DNA from: Clostridiaceae bacterium
Lineage (GTDB): Bacteria > Bacillota > Clostridia > DSM-8532
Reading direction: 5' to 3'
NCBI GenBank assembly: GCA_012518025.1
Contig: JAAYTP010000136.1
Span: 1-37,712 of the forward strand
DNA length: 37,712 bases
Positions 17,167-26,441 of this stretch are shown here, piece by piece. Each line of letters begins with the position of its first letter. Position 1 is the first letter of the stretch. Under the pieces are notes generated by a model that saw nothing but the letters and a program-made list of their open reading frames with translations, ran no database searches and was not told where the DNA came from. The translations under genes were made by a program, and so were the position numbers.

Positions 17167-17670
17167 CTAATATTTATCAAGATAGTTCTTACCCATGAGG
17201 AAAGGCTTTTCAAAAATTCGTTTTATCTTGATGGGAAAGGGTTCGTTGCAGTCTATGGGCTTTATGAGAAGTGTTTTCATTCCCAGAAGGTTTCCTCCAA
17301 GAATATCTGTAAACAGCTGATCTCCAGCAATGGCAACATCACGGGGTTCCAACCCCATGCTTTCAACAGCTTTAAGGTATCCTTTCTTAAAAGGTTTCAA
17401 AGCCTTGTAGAAATAATCAATATCAAGATGGCGGCAAAACTGCTCCACTCTCTCCTGTTTTGCATTTGAGACAATGACTGTTTTGATGCCGTTTTTCTTA
17501 AGACTATCCACAAAGGTTTTAACCTTTATATCTGCATCCCTGGTATAGGTGGGCACAAGGGTATTGTCAATATCAAGGATAAGTCCCTTGATACCCTCTT
17601 TTTTCAGGCCTTCCGGACTTATTGAATATATGGACTTAATATAGGCATCAGGGGTCAATAATCGTCCCAT
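17167..17670 (-). CDS. yqeG: YqeG-family HAD phosphatase (subfamily IIIA)
   Basis: 167 aa. HAD motif I is in LILDIDNTLVP, motif II in TVIVSNAKQER, a motif III Lys in ALKPFKKGYLKA, and motif IV in AIAGDQLFTDILGGN. YqeG proteins are Firmicute/cyanobacterial relatives of mitochondrial phosphatidylglycerophosphate phosphatase (PTPMT-independent GEP4 type), so a PgpP role in cardiolipin/PG synthesis is plausible but unproven here. GGAGAG precedes the ATG. In many Firmicutes yqeG neighbours aroE and yqeH; here aroE lies elsewhere in the window. Confidence 0.85.
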   Translation of the reverse strand: MGRLLTPDAYIKSIYSISPEGLKKEGIKGLILDIDNTLVPTYTRDADIKVKTFVDSLKKNGIKTVIVSNAKQERVEQFCRHLDIDYFYKALKPFKKGYLKAVESMGLEPRDVAIAGDQLFTDILGGNLLGMKTLLIKPIDCNEPFPIKIKRIFEKPFLMGKNYLDKY

Positions 17671-17849
17671 TTAAATACTCTCCGTAAAATTATTTTCTTC
17701 TGGCACTTTATAAGCTTACCATTCCCCTGCCTGCTGCGCAACATCGGTTATAAATACTGAAAAACAGGGAATTTACATAGATCTCTTCCATAATTAAAGT
17801 ATTTGGCCTATTGATACGTGAATTCTGTTAATTTGTGCTATTTTCTTTG

Positions 17850-17878
17850 TTGTGCTGTATTTTATAATATGATATAGT
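17850..17878 (+). promoter_or_regulatory. Promoter for the membrane protein gene
   Basis: TTGTGC (17850-17855), a 17-bp spacer, then TATAGT (17873-17878), 32 nt before the start codon. No other signal is evident in the 240-nt divergent gap. Confidence 0.45.
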
Positions 17879-17910
17879 ATTGAAAAATAATGTAATAAGG
17901 AGGCCTCTTC

Positions 17911-18849
17911 ATGAAACCATCTGCTATTGTGAGGAAAACCATTCCTTTCATGTTGATCCGTCTTGCCGCCTATGTCATTTTCTTTATTGGGATGTGCATC
18001 TATGCTTTCATCGTCCTTAAGATACTTGGCGCTATTGAGCCAAAGGGATTCATGGCAATAATCTTAGTAGCTCTTTTCGGCGGTGGTGGCTGGTACATTT
18101 ACAGACTTCTTCGTGAGTACATCACATACATGATCAAAGCTGCCCATGTTGCTGTTGTTGCGGATATGGCAATTCATGGCGGTGTTCCTGAAGACTTCAG
18201 CATGTATCAGTATGGTGTGTCAAAGGTTAAAAAATTCTTTGTAGCTTCCAATGCCCTCTTTGTTTTGGATAGGCTGATGGCAGGGGCTGTAAGGCAGATT
18301 CAAAGGGCAATCGGCGGAATAGGCTCATTGTTAAGCTTCATCCCGGGTGTTAAAGGTATCGTTAATATACTTAATAAATTCGTTGACATCATACTTAATT
18401 ATGTTGACGAGTGTATAATGGCCTACATATTCCTCCATGAAGGGCAGAATGTTTGGAAGAGTGCATGCGATGGTGTTGTCCTCTATGTACAGAACTGGAA
18501 GACCGTTTTGAAAACAGGTGCTAAGATCCTCCTCTTCCTTGTCCTGTTCTATGTGGTAGCTTTCTTTGTTTTCAACGGTATCTTCCTGGGAATCATATCA
18601 GGAGCCGGAGCTGCTGGTAGAATCATCGCTTATATACTGACCATCCTGTTTATAACCGTGATCAAATGGGGTGTTATAGATCCCATCATCATGATCAATA
18701 TGATGTGTGGTTACCTGAAAGTGGCCTATGGTGCTGAGCCCAGCTATGACCTCCATGGAAAGCTTCAGGGCATGAGCAAGAAGTTCAAGGAAATGGTGGG
18801 CAAGTCAAACGAGGCTCCTTCAACCGGAACAGGAGCAAATCCTGCTTAA
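17911..18849 (+). CDS. Polytopic membrane protein of unknown function
   Basis: 312 aa. I do not recognise a characterised family. Hydrophobic segments lie near residues 12-42, 48-66, 205-232 and 236-262, with two amphipathic stretches between (around 120-185, including GGIGSLLSFIPGVKGIVNIL). The middle part (YIFLHEGQNVWKSACDGVVLY) is faintly reminiscent of choline-transporter-like proteins, which is not enough to assign a function. The last 40 residues are hydrophilic and end in a Thr/Gly/Ala tail. It has AAGGAGG 9 nt upstream, its own promoter and a strong terminator, so it is monocistronic. Confidence 0.85.
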   Translation: MKPSAIVRKTIPFMLIRLAAYVIFFIGMCIYAFIVLKILGAIEPKGFMAIILVALFGGGGWYIYRLLREYITYMIKAAHVAVVADMAIHGGVPEDFSMYQYGVSKVKKFFVASNALFVLDRLMAGAVRQIQRAIGGIGSLLSFIPGVKGIVNILNKFVDIILNYVDECIMAYIFLHEGQNVWKSACDGVVLYVQNWKTVLKTGAKILLFLVLFYVVAFFVFNGIFLGIISGAGAAGRIIAYILTILFITVIKWGVIDPIIMINMMCGYLKVAYGAEPSYDLHGKLQGMSKKFKEMVGKSNEAPSTGTGANPA

Positions 18850-18873
18850 GCTTTAATACTGAGCAAATCATTC

Positions 18874-18905
18874 AGGCAGTACAATCCATGTACTGCCTTT
18901 TTATT
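18874..18905 (+). terminator. Intrinsic terminator after the membrane protein gene
   Basis: 10-bp stem AGGCAGTACA / TGTACTGCCT, 5-nt loop, then a TTTTTATTT tail. Confidence 0.88.
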
Positions 18906-19100
18906 TGAAAGCAGGATGTTTCACCAGACCGTCATAGCGAAGAAGCGTTCTTGTAAAATAGAAGCAAGGTGCTATATGCTGGAAATTTGTGTATTGGAAG
19001 GGGCTTTCCGTCTGGGATTGCGCAGTAATCTTAAATAAACAAAAAAGTGGATTTTTTATGAATAAAGGTGTAAGATATTTTTCGAAGGAGAGTGATAGAT

Positions 19101-20162
19101 ATGGATATAAAGATTGAATTAACCAGGAATCCAAAGGAAAAACCATCCGCAGAAAACCTTGGATTTGGACAGGTTTTTTCAGACCACATGTTCTTGATGG
19201 AGTATACAGAAGGCAAGGGATGGCATGATCCGAGAATCATCCCCTATGGTCCCATAGCCTATGATCCTTCCATCATGGTGGTTCATTATGGACAGACCAT
19301 ATTTGAAGGCCTGAAGGCATACAGAACCAAGGACAACAAGGTTGTAATGTTCCGTCCTGATGAAAACATGAAGCGTCTTAATCAATCCTGTGACAGACTC
19401 TGCATCCCCAGGATCGATGAAGAACTAGCCCTTCAAGCCCTGAAAAAACTGGTTGATATTGACAGGGACTGGGTACCGGATGCACCGGGTACATCACTGT
19501 ATATAAGGCCTTTTATTTATGCCACTGATCCATACCTGGGAGTCCGCCCTTCTAGCACATATCATTTCCTGATCATAACCGGACCCGTTGGCGCCTATTA
19601 TAAGGAAGGTCTCAACCCGGTGAAGATATATGTGGAATCCAAATATGTCCGTGCTGTAACCGGGGGTATAGGCGCAGCAAAGACTGCAGGCAATTACGCT
19701 GCCAGCCTGAAGGCACAGCAGGATGCCAAGGAGCTTGGTTACACACAGGTATTGTGGCTTGATGGTGTTGAGAGAAAATACGTTGAAGAAGTCGGTACCA
19801 TGAATGTATTCTTTGTTATCGGCGATGAGGTCATCACTCCCGAATTAAATGGTAGCATTCTTCCCGGTATCACAAGAAAATCCTGCATTGAGCTGTTAAG
19901 ATCCTGGGGACTTAAGGTTTCTGAAAGAAAGATCTCCATTCAGGAAATCAGTGATGCCAATGAAAAGGGTTTATTGAAGGAAGCCTTTGGTACTGGTACT
20001 GCTGCAGTTATCTCACCCATTGGGGAACTGTTCTGGAATGATCAGCGCATGACATTGAGCGGCGGAAGAATAGGTGAAATTTCTCAAAGGCTCTATGACG
20101 AACTGACGAGCATCCAGTACTGCGAAAGACCCGATCCATTTGGATGGATATTCCCAGTATGA
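19101..20162 (+). CDS. ilvE: Branched-chain amino acid aminotransferase
   Basis: Fold-type IV PLP enzyme interconverting Leu/Ile/Val and their 2-oxo acids. 353 aa, the long IlvE type. The PLP Lys lies in VTGGIGAAKTAGNYAAS, with the ELGYTQVLWLDG and EEVGTMNVFFV segments and the C-terminal FGTGTAAVISP loop. The track start is a GTG at 19092 that touches the ribosome site; AAGGAG (19085-19090) fits the ATG at 19101 with 10-nt spacing. The 195-nt upstream gap shows no T-box specifier or antiterminator motif and no clear promoter. Confidence 0.95.
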   Translation: MDIKIELTRNPKEKPSAENLGFGQVFSDHMFLMEYTEGKGWHDPRIIPYGPIAYDPSIMVVHYGQTIFEGLKAYRTKDNKVVMFRPDENMKRLNQSCDRLCIPRIDEELALQALKKLVDIDRDWVPDAPGTSLYIRPFIYATDPYLGVRPSSTYHFLIITGPVGAYYKEGLNPVKIYVESKYVRAVTGGIGAAKTAGNYAASLKAQQDAKELGYTQVLWLDGVERKYVEEVGTMNVFFVIGDEVITPELNGSILPGITRKSCIELLRSWGLKVSERKISIQEISDANEKGLLKEAFGTGTAAVISPIGELFWNDQRMTLSGGRIGEISQRLYDELTSIQYCERPDPFGWIFPV

Positions 20163-20181
20163 TCGGAAAAAGATAGTAAAT

Positions 20182-20210
20182 TAAGGGGCGGAGTTTCTTT
20201 CCGCCCCTTA
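20182..20210 (+). terminator. GC-rich hairpin after ilvE
   Basis: Perfect 11-bp stem TAAGGGGCGGA / TCCGCCCCTTA with a 7-nt loop, 19 nt after the ilvE stop. No T-run follows, so termination may be inefficient or the hairpin may protect the 3' end. Confidence 0.6.
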
Positions 20211-20239
20211 CTGTTCCAAAAATTTTCGTAATTTTATAC

Positions 20240-20268
20240 TTGAAATGCTCACATAATCATATTATAAT
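20240..20268 (+). promoter_or_regulatory. Promoter for tRNA-Gln
   Basis: TTGAAA (20240-20245), a 17-bp spacer and TATAAT (20263-20268), 24 bp before the mature tRNA. Confidence 0.75.
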
Positions 20269-20291
20269 AGTTTTCGTCATGTTAAATATGT

Positions 20292-20365
20292 TGCGGATTG
20301 GTGTAATGGTAGCACGACTGACTCTGGATCAGTTTGTCAGGGTTCAAATCCTTGATCCGCAGCCA
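20292..20365 (+). tRNA. tRNA-Gln (anticodon CUG), CCA encoded
   Basis: Complete cloverleaf: acceptor TGCGGAT pairs with ATCCGCA, D-arm GTGTAATGGTAGCAC, anticodon stem ACTGA/TCAGT around loop CTCTGGA (anticodon CTG, reads CAG), T-arm with TTCAAAT, discriminator G and genomic CCA. It is a single-gene unit with its own promoter and terminator. Many bacteria read CAG with tRNA-Gln(UUG), so a dedicated CUG isoacceptor implies at least two glutamine tRNAs in this genome. Confidence 0.95.
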
Positions 20366-20376
20366 TATAAATTATT

Positions 20377-20404
20377 AGCCGGTTTCCAGAGAACCGGCTG
20401 TTTT
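20377..20404 (+). terminator. Terminator of the tRNA-Gln unit
   Basis: AGCCGGTT / AACCGGCT stem with a 7-nt loop, then GTTTTAA. A further T7 run lies 9 nt on. Confidence 0.8.
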
Positions 20405-20502
20405 AATACCTTTTTTTGATTCGTTTCTTAGTCTTCACCCTCGCAATAACAGGCAACATTCGCCCAACCTAGATTTAAGACAATTGATGTTGGAATTTAG
20501 AT

Positions 20503-21003
20503 TTAATACTGTCTGATCCTGAGCCTGTTGCCCATTCCGCTGCTATGGGCATGGCATATGGCAACAGCCAGCGCATCGGCCGCATCATCGGGCTTGGGTA
20601 TGCTGTCCAGCGATAGAAGAATCTTGACCATATACTGTACCTGTTCCTTTTTTGCTCTTCCATACCCCACCACTGATTGTTTAACCTGTAAAGGCGTATA
20701 TTCAAAGACGGGTATCCCGGCCTTTGCCGCTGTCAGCAGTACCACACCCCTGCCATGCCCCACCGCTATGGCGGTTTTTATGTTGGTATTGAAGAACAGT
20801 TCCTCAACAGACATGACATCGGGTTTGTACTGCCCCAGAAGCTCCTGAAGCTTGTCGTTAATGACATAAAGCCTTTGGGGCAAATCAGTCTTTGCATCGG
20901 TTGTAATAACGCCATAATCGATGGTTTTAAATTTATTGTTTTTGTATTCTATTACACCATATCCAGTGATAGCAAATCCCGGATCCACTCCGAAAATGAT
21001 CAT
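20503..21003 (-). CDS. ruvC: Holliday junction resolvase RuvC
   Basis: 166-aa endonuclease that cuts Holliday junctions symmetrically. The four acidic catalytic residues are visible: Asp7 ([11 protein letters not shown]), Glu in SVEELFF, and the paired Asp of [14 protein letters not shown]-contact stretch [15 protein letters not shown] is intact. ruvA and ruvB, often adjacent in Clostridia, are not in the window. Confidence 0.96.
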   Translation of the reverse strand: MIIFGVDPGFAITGYGVIEYKNNKFKTIDYGVITTDAKTDLPQRLYVINDKLQELLGQYKPDVMSVEELFFNTNIKTAIAVGHGRGVVLLTAAKAGIPVFEYTPLQVKQSVVGYGRAKKEQVQYMVKILLSLDSIPKPDDAADALAVAICHAHSSGMGNRLRIRQY

Positions 21004-21097
21004 ATTCGTATCCTTTCATTCCATTGTGTGACAAAAAAATGTTGTTGAATATTTATTCATTACGATGTATAATTATTATATCTTAAGGTCTAAGGTA

Positions 21098-21124
21098 TTG
21101 TTATCATGTTATATATGTTATAAT
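21098..21124 (+). promoter_or_regulatory. Extended -10 promoter for argG-argH
   Basis: TTGTTA (21098-21103), a 15-bp spacer ending in TGT, then TATAAT (21119-21124). The short spacer is compensated by the TGn element. No arginine-box motif was confidently recognised. Confidence 0.45.
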
Positions 21125-21180
21125 TTGACCTTATTAATAAACCTTTTTCATTAATATTAGCACAGATTGGAGAGATTTTC

Positions 21181-22398
21181 ATGAGTAGCAGGGAAAAAGT
21201 TGTACTCGCTTATTCAGGAGGACTGGATACATCCATCATCATCCCCTGGCTTAAGGAAAACTATAATTATGAAGTGATCGCCATGGCGGCAGATGTGGGA
21301 CAGGGCGAGGAATTGGAGCCCTTACATGAGAAGGCTATTAAAACCGGTGCCTCAAAGATCTACATAGAGGATCTTACCGAGGAGTTCATAACAGATTATG
21401 TCTACCCCACCCTGAAGGCAGGAGCCGTATATGAAGGTAAATATCTTCTGGGAACATCCTTTGCACGCCCCATTATTGCTAAACGCCTTGTGGAGATTGC
21501 AAAGAAGGAAGGCGCCGTTGCAATTGCCCATGGTGCCACCGGAAAGGGTAACGATCAGGTTAGATTTGAGCTGACAATCAAGGCACTTGCACCCGAACTC
21601 AAGATTATTGCTCCCTGGAGGATCTGGGATATCCGTTCAAGGGAGGATGCCATAGACTATGCTGCTGCAAGGGATATTCCCATCCCCGTTACTAAGGAAT
21701 CCAATTATAGCCGCGACAGGAACATCTGGCATCTGAGCCATGAAGGACAGGAGCTTGAAAACCCTGCCAATGAACCCTTGTATGACAGGCTGCTACAACT
21801 TTCGGTAACCCCTGAAAAGGCTCCCGATGAACCTACCTATATCGAACTGGGCTTTGAACAGGGTATCCCTGTCAGCCTTAATGGCGAAAAACTGAGTCCG
21901 GTCAGGATGTTGGAGGAGCTCAACAGCATTGGTGGAAAGAACGGAATTGGTATCACTGATATCGTGGAAAACCGTCTCGTGGGTATGAAATCCAGGGGTG
22001 TATATGAAACACCTGGAGGAACCATTCTTTATGCAGCGCACAGGGAACTGGAGCTCATCTGTATCGACCGTGACACACTGCATTATAAGGATATTGTCGC
22101 TCAGAGGTTTGCCGAGCTTGTCTACTATGGACAGTGGTTTACGCCATTGAGGGAAGCCCTTTCCGCCTTTGTTGATGTTACTCAGAAGTATGTCACCGGT
22201 AATGTAAGGCTGAAGTTGTATAAAGGCAATATCATCCCTGCAGGCGTGGAATCCCCCTATTCTCTTTTCAGTGAAGATCTTTGCACCTTCGGTGAAGATG
22301 AAATATACAACCAAAAAGACGCAGAGGGCTTTATCAATCTGTTTGGACTTCCCATGAAGGTTCAGGCCACCATGAAAAAAGCCAATAATATAGATTAA
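21181..22398 (+). CDS. argG: Argininosuccinate synthase
   Basis: Condenses citrulline and aspartate with ATP hydrolysis in arginine synthesis. 405 aa, the usual length. The PP-loop [10 protein letters not shown] lies at residues 10-19; further family segments are [23 protein letters not shown] and the GRPIIAKRL-like [18 protein letters not shown] sits 7 nt before the ATG. It is followed by argH on the same strand across a structured 116-nt gap. Confidence 0.97.
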   Translation: MSSREKVVLAYSGGLDTSIIIPWLKENYNYEVIAMAADVGQGEELEPLHEKAIKTGASKIYIEDLTEEFITDYVYPTLKAGAVYEGKYLLGTSFARPIIAKRLVEIAKKEGAVAIAHGATGKGNDQVRFELTIKALAPELKIIAPWRIWDIRSREDAIDYAAARDIPIPVTKESNYSRDRNIWHLSHEGQELENPANEPLYDRLLQLSVTPEKAPDEPTYIELGFEQGIPVSLNGEKLSPVRMLEELNSIGGKNGIGITDIVENRLVGMKSRGVYETPGGTILYAAHRELELICIDRDTLHYKDIVAQRFAELVYYGQWFTPLREALSAFVDVTQKYVTGNVRLKLYKGNIIPAGVESPYSLFSEDLCTFGEDEIYNQKDAEGFINLFGLPMKVQATMKKANNID

Positions 22399-22404
22399 GC
22401 CTGT

Positions 22405-22470
22405 GTTGCCGGAAGCAGCCCCTATATGGATTCTCCCCCCCCATCATATAACTGGTTGTCTTCCGGCAAC
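22405..22470 (+). promoter_or_regulatory. Structured intercistronic region between argG and argH
   Basis: GTTGCCGGAAG (22405-22415) pairs perfectly with CTTCCGGCAAC (22460-22470). Inside the 44-nt loop TATATG and CATATA can form a second stem around a run of eight C. It is not a classical terminator because no T-run follows. It may tune argH expression or transcript stability. Confidence 0.5.
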
Positions 22471-22514
22471 GGCAAGGCGTTTTGCAGGCGAAAAAGCATT
22501 GGGAGAGAAAAGAC

Positions 22515-23897
22515 ATGAAGCTTTGGTCTGGAAGGTTTAAAAAAGAAACAGACTCATTGATGGATGATTTTAATGCATCCATCAGATTTGACAGCAGGAT
22601 GTATCGTCAGGATATTCTGGGAAGCGCAGCCCATGTAAGAATGCTTGGGGAGTGCGGGATCATATCTTCGGCTGATGCACAGCTAATAAGAAAAGCCCTG
22701 TTTGAAATCCTTGATGATATTGAGAAGGGTAAAATCGAATTTGATGTGGCGGCCGAGGATATTCATATGAATATTGAGAACATCCTGATTGACAGGATCG
22801 GCCAGGTGGGAAAAAAGCTGCATACCGGCAGAAGCCGTAATGATCAGGTGGCTCTTGATTTTCGTATGTTTCTTCGGGATGAGATCAAAGCTATTAAAGC
22901 ACTGTTGATTGACCTTGAGAGCATACTATTAAAGCTTTCTGAAAACAATCTTGACACCATCATGCCCGGCTATACCCACCTCCAAAGGGCTCAGCCCATC
23001 ACCCTGGCACACCATCTCATGGCATACTTCCAGATGTTCAGGCGTGATATTGAGCGTCTGAATGACTGCTACAGGCGGATGAATGTCATGCCCCTGGGTT
23101 CCGGTGCCCTCGCCTCAACCACTTACCCCATAAACCGTATGATGGTAGCTGAGGAGTTGGAATTTGAGCGAATTACAGAAAACAGCCTGGACGGCGTCAG
23201 TGACCGTGACTTTGCCATTGAGCTTGCCTCCTGCCTGTCCATTATCATGGTTCATCTGAGCCGTTTCAGTGAGGAGATCATCCTTTGGAGTTCTCTCGAA
23301 TTCGGCTTTATTGAACTGGATGATGCCTACAGTACCGGTTCAAGCATCATGCCCCAAAAGAAGAACCCGGATGCTGCAGAATTGGTGCGTGGTAAGAGCG
23401 GGCGCGTCTTTGGAAGCCTCATGTCCCTCCTCACCGTTATGAAGGGTCTTCCCCTGGCCTACAACAAGGACATGCAGGAGGATAAGGAGGCCATGTTCGA
23501 TGCGGTGGATACTGTGAAGGGCTGTCTCATGGTTTTTAACAGGATGCTTGATACCATGAAAATAAACAAGTCCTGTATGCTAAACGCCGCCAAAGGAGGC
23601 TTTACAAATGCTACGGACCTGGCAGATTATCTAGTTAAGAAGGGTGTTCCCTTCCGTGACAGTCATGAGATTGTGGGCAAGATGGTAGCCTATTGCATCG
23701 AAAAAAAAATAGCTTTGGAGGATCTGACTTTAGAAGAGATGCAAAATTTCTCCGGTCACATCTCAAATGATGTATATGATGAGATCAGTCTTGATGCCTG
23801 CGTCAATGGAAGAAGGGTTCCAGGCGGGCCTGCCGCGGAAAGTATACTGGTTTCCATTAAGAGCGGAAAAGCCTTTCTTGATGAGCAGAAAAAGTGA
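22515..23897 (+). CDS. argH: Argininosuccinate lyase
   Basis: Splits argininosuccinate into arginine and fumarate, the last arginine step. 460 aa, the family norm. The superfamily signature [12 protein letters not shown] is present, along with [16 protein letters not shown] and [10 protein letters not shown]. The track start at 22482 lacks a proper ribosome site; GGGAGAG gives the ATG at 22515. The gene forms an operon with argG and ends at the bidirectional palindrome at 23963. Confidence 0.97.
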   Translation: MKLWSGRFKKETDSLMDDFNASIRFDSRMYRQDILGSAAHVRMLGECGIISSADAQLIRKALFEILDDIEKGKIEFDVAAEDIHMNIENILIDRIGQVGKKLHTGRSRNDQVALDFRMFLRDEIKAIKALLIDLESILLKLSENNLDTIMPGYTHLQRAQPITLAHHLMAYFQMFRRDIERLNDCYRRMNVMPLGSGALASTTYPINRMMVAEELEFERITENSLDGVSDRDFAIELASCLSIIMVHLSRFSEEIILWSSLEFGFIELDDAYSTGSSIMPQKKNPDAAELVRGKSGRVFGSLMSLLTVMKGLPLAYNKDMQEDKEAMFDAVDTVKGCLMVFNRMLDTMKINKSCMLNAAKGGFTNATDLADYLVKKGVPFRDSHEIVGKMVAYCIEKKIALEDLTLEEMQNFSGHISNDVYDEISLDACVNGRRVPGGPAAESILVSIKSGKAFLDEQKK

Positions 23898-23962
23898 TGC
23901 ACAGGTTTATATAGAGTAGCTTCTCCCTCCACGATGACATCGGTGTATACGATGCATCGTAA

Positions 23963-24007
23963 CCATATTAAAAACCCCGATTATTATAATCGGGGTTTTT
24001 AATATGG
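23963..24007. terminator. Bidirectional terminator, 45-bp perfect palindrome
   Basis: 22-bp arms (core AAAAACCCCGATTAT / ATAATCGGGGTTTTT) flank one central T. It serves argH on the plus strand and the converging small gene on the minus strand. The TAA stop of the minus-strand gene lies within the right arm. A 12-bp palindrome ACGATGCATCGT sits just upstream. Confidence 0.9.
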
Positions 24008-24319
24008 CCCAGCTTTTTTCTCCAGGGCTCTTCCGAAACTATACCATGAGTTTCTGAGCTTGGTTCGCATCTCTTCGTCCAGAGTACTTTCTATAACACT
24101 GTTCAGCTGTCTTCTCATGCGATGGTATTCCTTAATATCAAAATCCTCTGCCTTAAGTAGTTCATCCATTTCCTCCAGCCATGCAACCAGGTATTCGATT
24201 CCCATATATTCTTTAGAAACCTTTCTCTTAAGGTGAGCAATTACCAGTTTGATAGCCTTCTTCTTAACTTCGTTGTCTTCCATTTGTTTTTCCAGGTTTT
24301 TGGATTCCCTAAGTGACAT
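23999..24319 (-). CDS. Small helical protein of unknown function
   Basis: 106 aa, highly charged and predicted almost entirely helical (KKKAIKLVIAHLKRKVSKEY, EEMDELLKAEDFDIKEYHRM). There is no cysteine, signal peptide or membrane segment, and I recognise no family. A very strong GAAGGAGG site stands 7 nt before the ATG, which supports real expression. Its stop codon is embedded in the bidirectional terminator. It could be a small regulatory or scaffold protein; that is only a guess from composition. Confidence 0.75.
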   Translation of the reverse strand: MSLRESKNLEKQMEDNEVKKKAIKLVIAHLKRKVSKEYMGIEYLVAWLEEMDELLKAEDFDIKEYHRMRRQLNSVIESTLDEEMRTKLRNSWYSFGRALEKKAGPY

Positions 24320-24470
24320 TTATAAAGACCTCCTTCAAAAAAGCATGATAAAAAGACTCTGGACTTGCAGAGCGCAGAGTGAATCTAGAAATACAAAAAT
24401 ACCATCCTTATATCATATTGTACATCAATTATTAAAAATAATCAATGTTTCCCAGTTGCTGCGACCCGCT

Positions 24471-25661
24471 CTAGTACTGTATGAGAGTTTTGCCGTTGAG
24501 CCTGGATTCATCCACCCTGTCTCTCCTGCTTTCAGGAACCACTATGGTATTGGGATCACCGTCGCTCACAAACATCCTATCAGGTGTCATCTTCGGAAGC
24601 CACCAAGTCAGATCCTGAATTACCGGCTCCATCCCCTGCATCCTGATCCTTGGAACATAGCCCGGATTATAATCCGGAGAAATGGTTGGTTTTGATGGGT
24701 TTGAGCCAACCGCCATGATGCTTTTGTGCTCATAGCTAATATCTTTGTATGTTCCTTCCCTCAAAAGTGCCTTGAGGTCATCAGATCCTGGAATACTGCC
24801 GTAGGGCAGAGCCAATGAATAAAACTCAAGATCGGGAATTACGGAATAGGCAGCCTCCTGATTCTTACCAAGACTCTCTATAACCTGTTCCGCAGTTTTT
24901 ACCTGTGTTTTATAGTTCACATGTCCCCAGGTGTGGGTTCCCAGCTCAAGCCCATTATCCTGCAAGAACCGGAAACGATCCTCCAGGCTGCCGGCACCCT
25001 TGAAGGTATTGTCGCCAATATCCATATTGACATAGAAGATACCCTTCAGCCCGAAATCAGGATGCTTTTCGTTAAAGGCCATCATGATGCCTACCGCGGA
25101 TTTGGGGTTAACCTTTAGGATGCCATCCTCTTCAATCAGGTTAAACTGTCCTGGTGTGCCATCGTCAAAGGTAAACACCATGGGCATTGTGCCCGCAGGC
25201 ACGTCTATATTGCATTCGATGAAGTCACGCATGCTGATCAACCTAAAGCCCTGGTTATACAAGGTCTCCAGTATAGCCTCAAATTCACTGAAGGTAGTGG
25301 TGTATTCCTTGTCAGATCCATCATATTCTTCCACAAACCGATGAAACATGATAATGGGGATTTCCCCCGATTCATTGGGCAGGAAGTCTTCATAATCGGT
25401 TCTGATCAAGTGCCCAGGCCTTTCATCCTGCGGCTCGGGTGTAACCTCGGGAGTTGTCTCAGGTGTTTCTATGGGAGTTTCTATTGGCGTTTCCATAGGT
25501 TCCTGAGATGGCGTTGGGATAACCGTTGGCGATGCCTCAGGAGTGGGTGTGTTTTGGGACATATCGGGTTCCGGCTGGGTTCTGAATACAAGATACAGGA
25601 TGCCGGAAATCAGCAATAATATAACCAATACTGCCAAAGTTGCCTTAAATCTTTTATCCAT
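24471..25661 (-). CDS. Membrane-anchored polysaccharide deacetylase
   Basis: 396 aa. N-terminal transmembrane anchor (residues ~7-27), then a Pro/Thr/Glu linker to about residue 80 with ETPIETPIETPETTPEVTPE repeats, then a NodB-like carbohydrate esterase domain from ~100. The metal/catalytic signature is visible as FTFDDG and the His pair in GTHTWGHVN. CE4-type enzymes remove acetyl groups from peptidoglycan, chitin-like polymers or poly-GlcNAc; the substrate here is unknown. The linker should place the enzyme in the cell wall. AAAGGA precedes the ATG. Confidence 0.88.
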   Translation of the reverse strand: MDKRFKATLAVLVILLLISGILYLVFRTQPEPDMSQNTPTPEASPTVIPTPSQEPMETPIETPIETPETTPEVTPEPQDERPGHLIRTDYEDFLPNESGEIPIIMFHRFVEEYDGSDKEYTTTFSEFEAILETLYNQGFRLISMRDFIECNIDVPAGTMPMVFTFDDGTPGQFNLIEEDGILKVNPKSAVGIMMAFNEKHPDFGLKGIFYVNMDIGDNTFKGAGSLEDRFRFLQDNGLELGTHTWGHVNYKTQVKTAEQVIESLGKNQEAAYSVIPDLEFYSLALPYGSIPGSDDLKALLREGTYKDISYEHKSIMAVGSNPSKPTISPDYNPGYVPRIRMQGMEPVIQDLTWWLPKMTPDRMFVSDGDPNTIVVPESRRDRVDESRLNGKTLIQY

Positions 25662-25754
25662 TTCAGCGTTCCTTTCGATAACGAAGTGAGAAGTATGTTC
25701 CCCGCAATCTTTTAAGGGATGTACCGATCTACCTGGGCTTGTAGGCAGAATATA

Positions 25755-26288
25755 TCAATACTCAACCCCTTGTCTTGCCTTGATTCCCTTTTGAAAAGGA
25801 TGTCTGACAGGTTCCATCCGGGTAATATAATCGGCCTGGTTCATAAGGGTTTCAGATGCTGTTCTCCCGGTCAGAACCCATTCGGATGGGTTTTGGTAAA
25901 TCAAACTGCATATATGGCTCTCCGGGATGAGTCCTGAATGAATTACATCCAATACCTCATCCATCACAATCATGTCGAAGGGCTGGTTCTCAACCATCTC
26001 CATGATTTTATTCAAACCCTGCTCAAGATCGGCTCTGGTTTCCTCCATTTGTTGCGGAGTCTGATTCCATAAAAAGCCTTTATGCCTCATGGTGGGACGA
26101 AACAGTGTGATTCTGTCCTTCAATTCCTTCATGATCATCAGTTCTCCGGTATCAGCAGATTTCAGGAATTGGCAAAACAAAACCGACCAGTTCCGTCCTG
26201 CGGCTCTTATTGCCATGCCTACGGCAGACGTGGTCTTCCCTTTTCCCTCACCTATATAAAGATGTAAGAAACTCTGTCTGCTTCCCAT
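25755..26288 (-). CDS. cobO: Corrinoid adenosyltransferase (CobA/CobO/BtuR)
   Basis: 177 aa. Transfers the 5'-deoxyadenosyl group of ATP to cob(I)alamin. The family P-loop GEGKGKTTSAVGMAIRA is at residues 13-29; the segment DMIVMDEVLDVIHSGL carries the Walker-B-like Asp and Glu; the C-terminus RHPFQKGIKARQGVEY is the typical BtuR ending. It stands alone: no other cobalamin genes and no cobalamin riboswitch are seen in the 153 nt upstream. It probably serves salvage or adenosylcobalamin-dependent enzymes elsewhere. Confidence 0.94.
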   Translation of the reverse strand: MGSRQSFLHLYIGEGKGKTTSAVGMAIRAAGRNWSVLFCQFLKSADTGELMIMKELKDRITLFRPTMRHKGFLWNQTPQQMEETRADLEQGLNKIMEMVENQPFDMIVMDEVLDVIHSGLIPESHICSLIYQNPSEWVLTGRTASETLMNQADYITRMEPVRHPFQKGIKARQGVEY

Positions 26289-26377
26289 ATCTTACCCGGC
26301 TCTTACTGCCCAAATGCACACAGCAAGCGCTTTTTTAATATAAAAACGACAAGAGACAATCATCCCCTGTCATCCTT

Positions 26378-26406
26378 ATTATAACTTATCCCATGTTCAA
26401 ATTCAA
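26378..26406 (-). promoter_or_regulatory. Sigma-A promoter for cobO
   Basis: On the minus strand TTGAAT, a 17-bp spacer and TATAAT, about 90 nt before cobO. The upstream membrane protein gene ends at 26442, so cobO has its own promoter. Confidence 0.7.
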
Positions 26407-26441
26407 TTACATTATATGGCTGAGGGCTGCCATACGACGGG

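Noticed and set aside
18906-19100. T-box leader upstream of ilvE
   Set aside because: I looked for the T-box core, specifier loop and a terminator/antiterminator pair and found none. The gap holds only AT-rich sequence.
26289-26441. Cobalamin riboswitch upstream of cobO
   Set aside because: The leader is only ~90 nt from the promoter and has no B12-box-like sequence.
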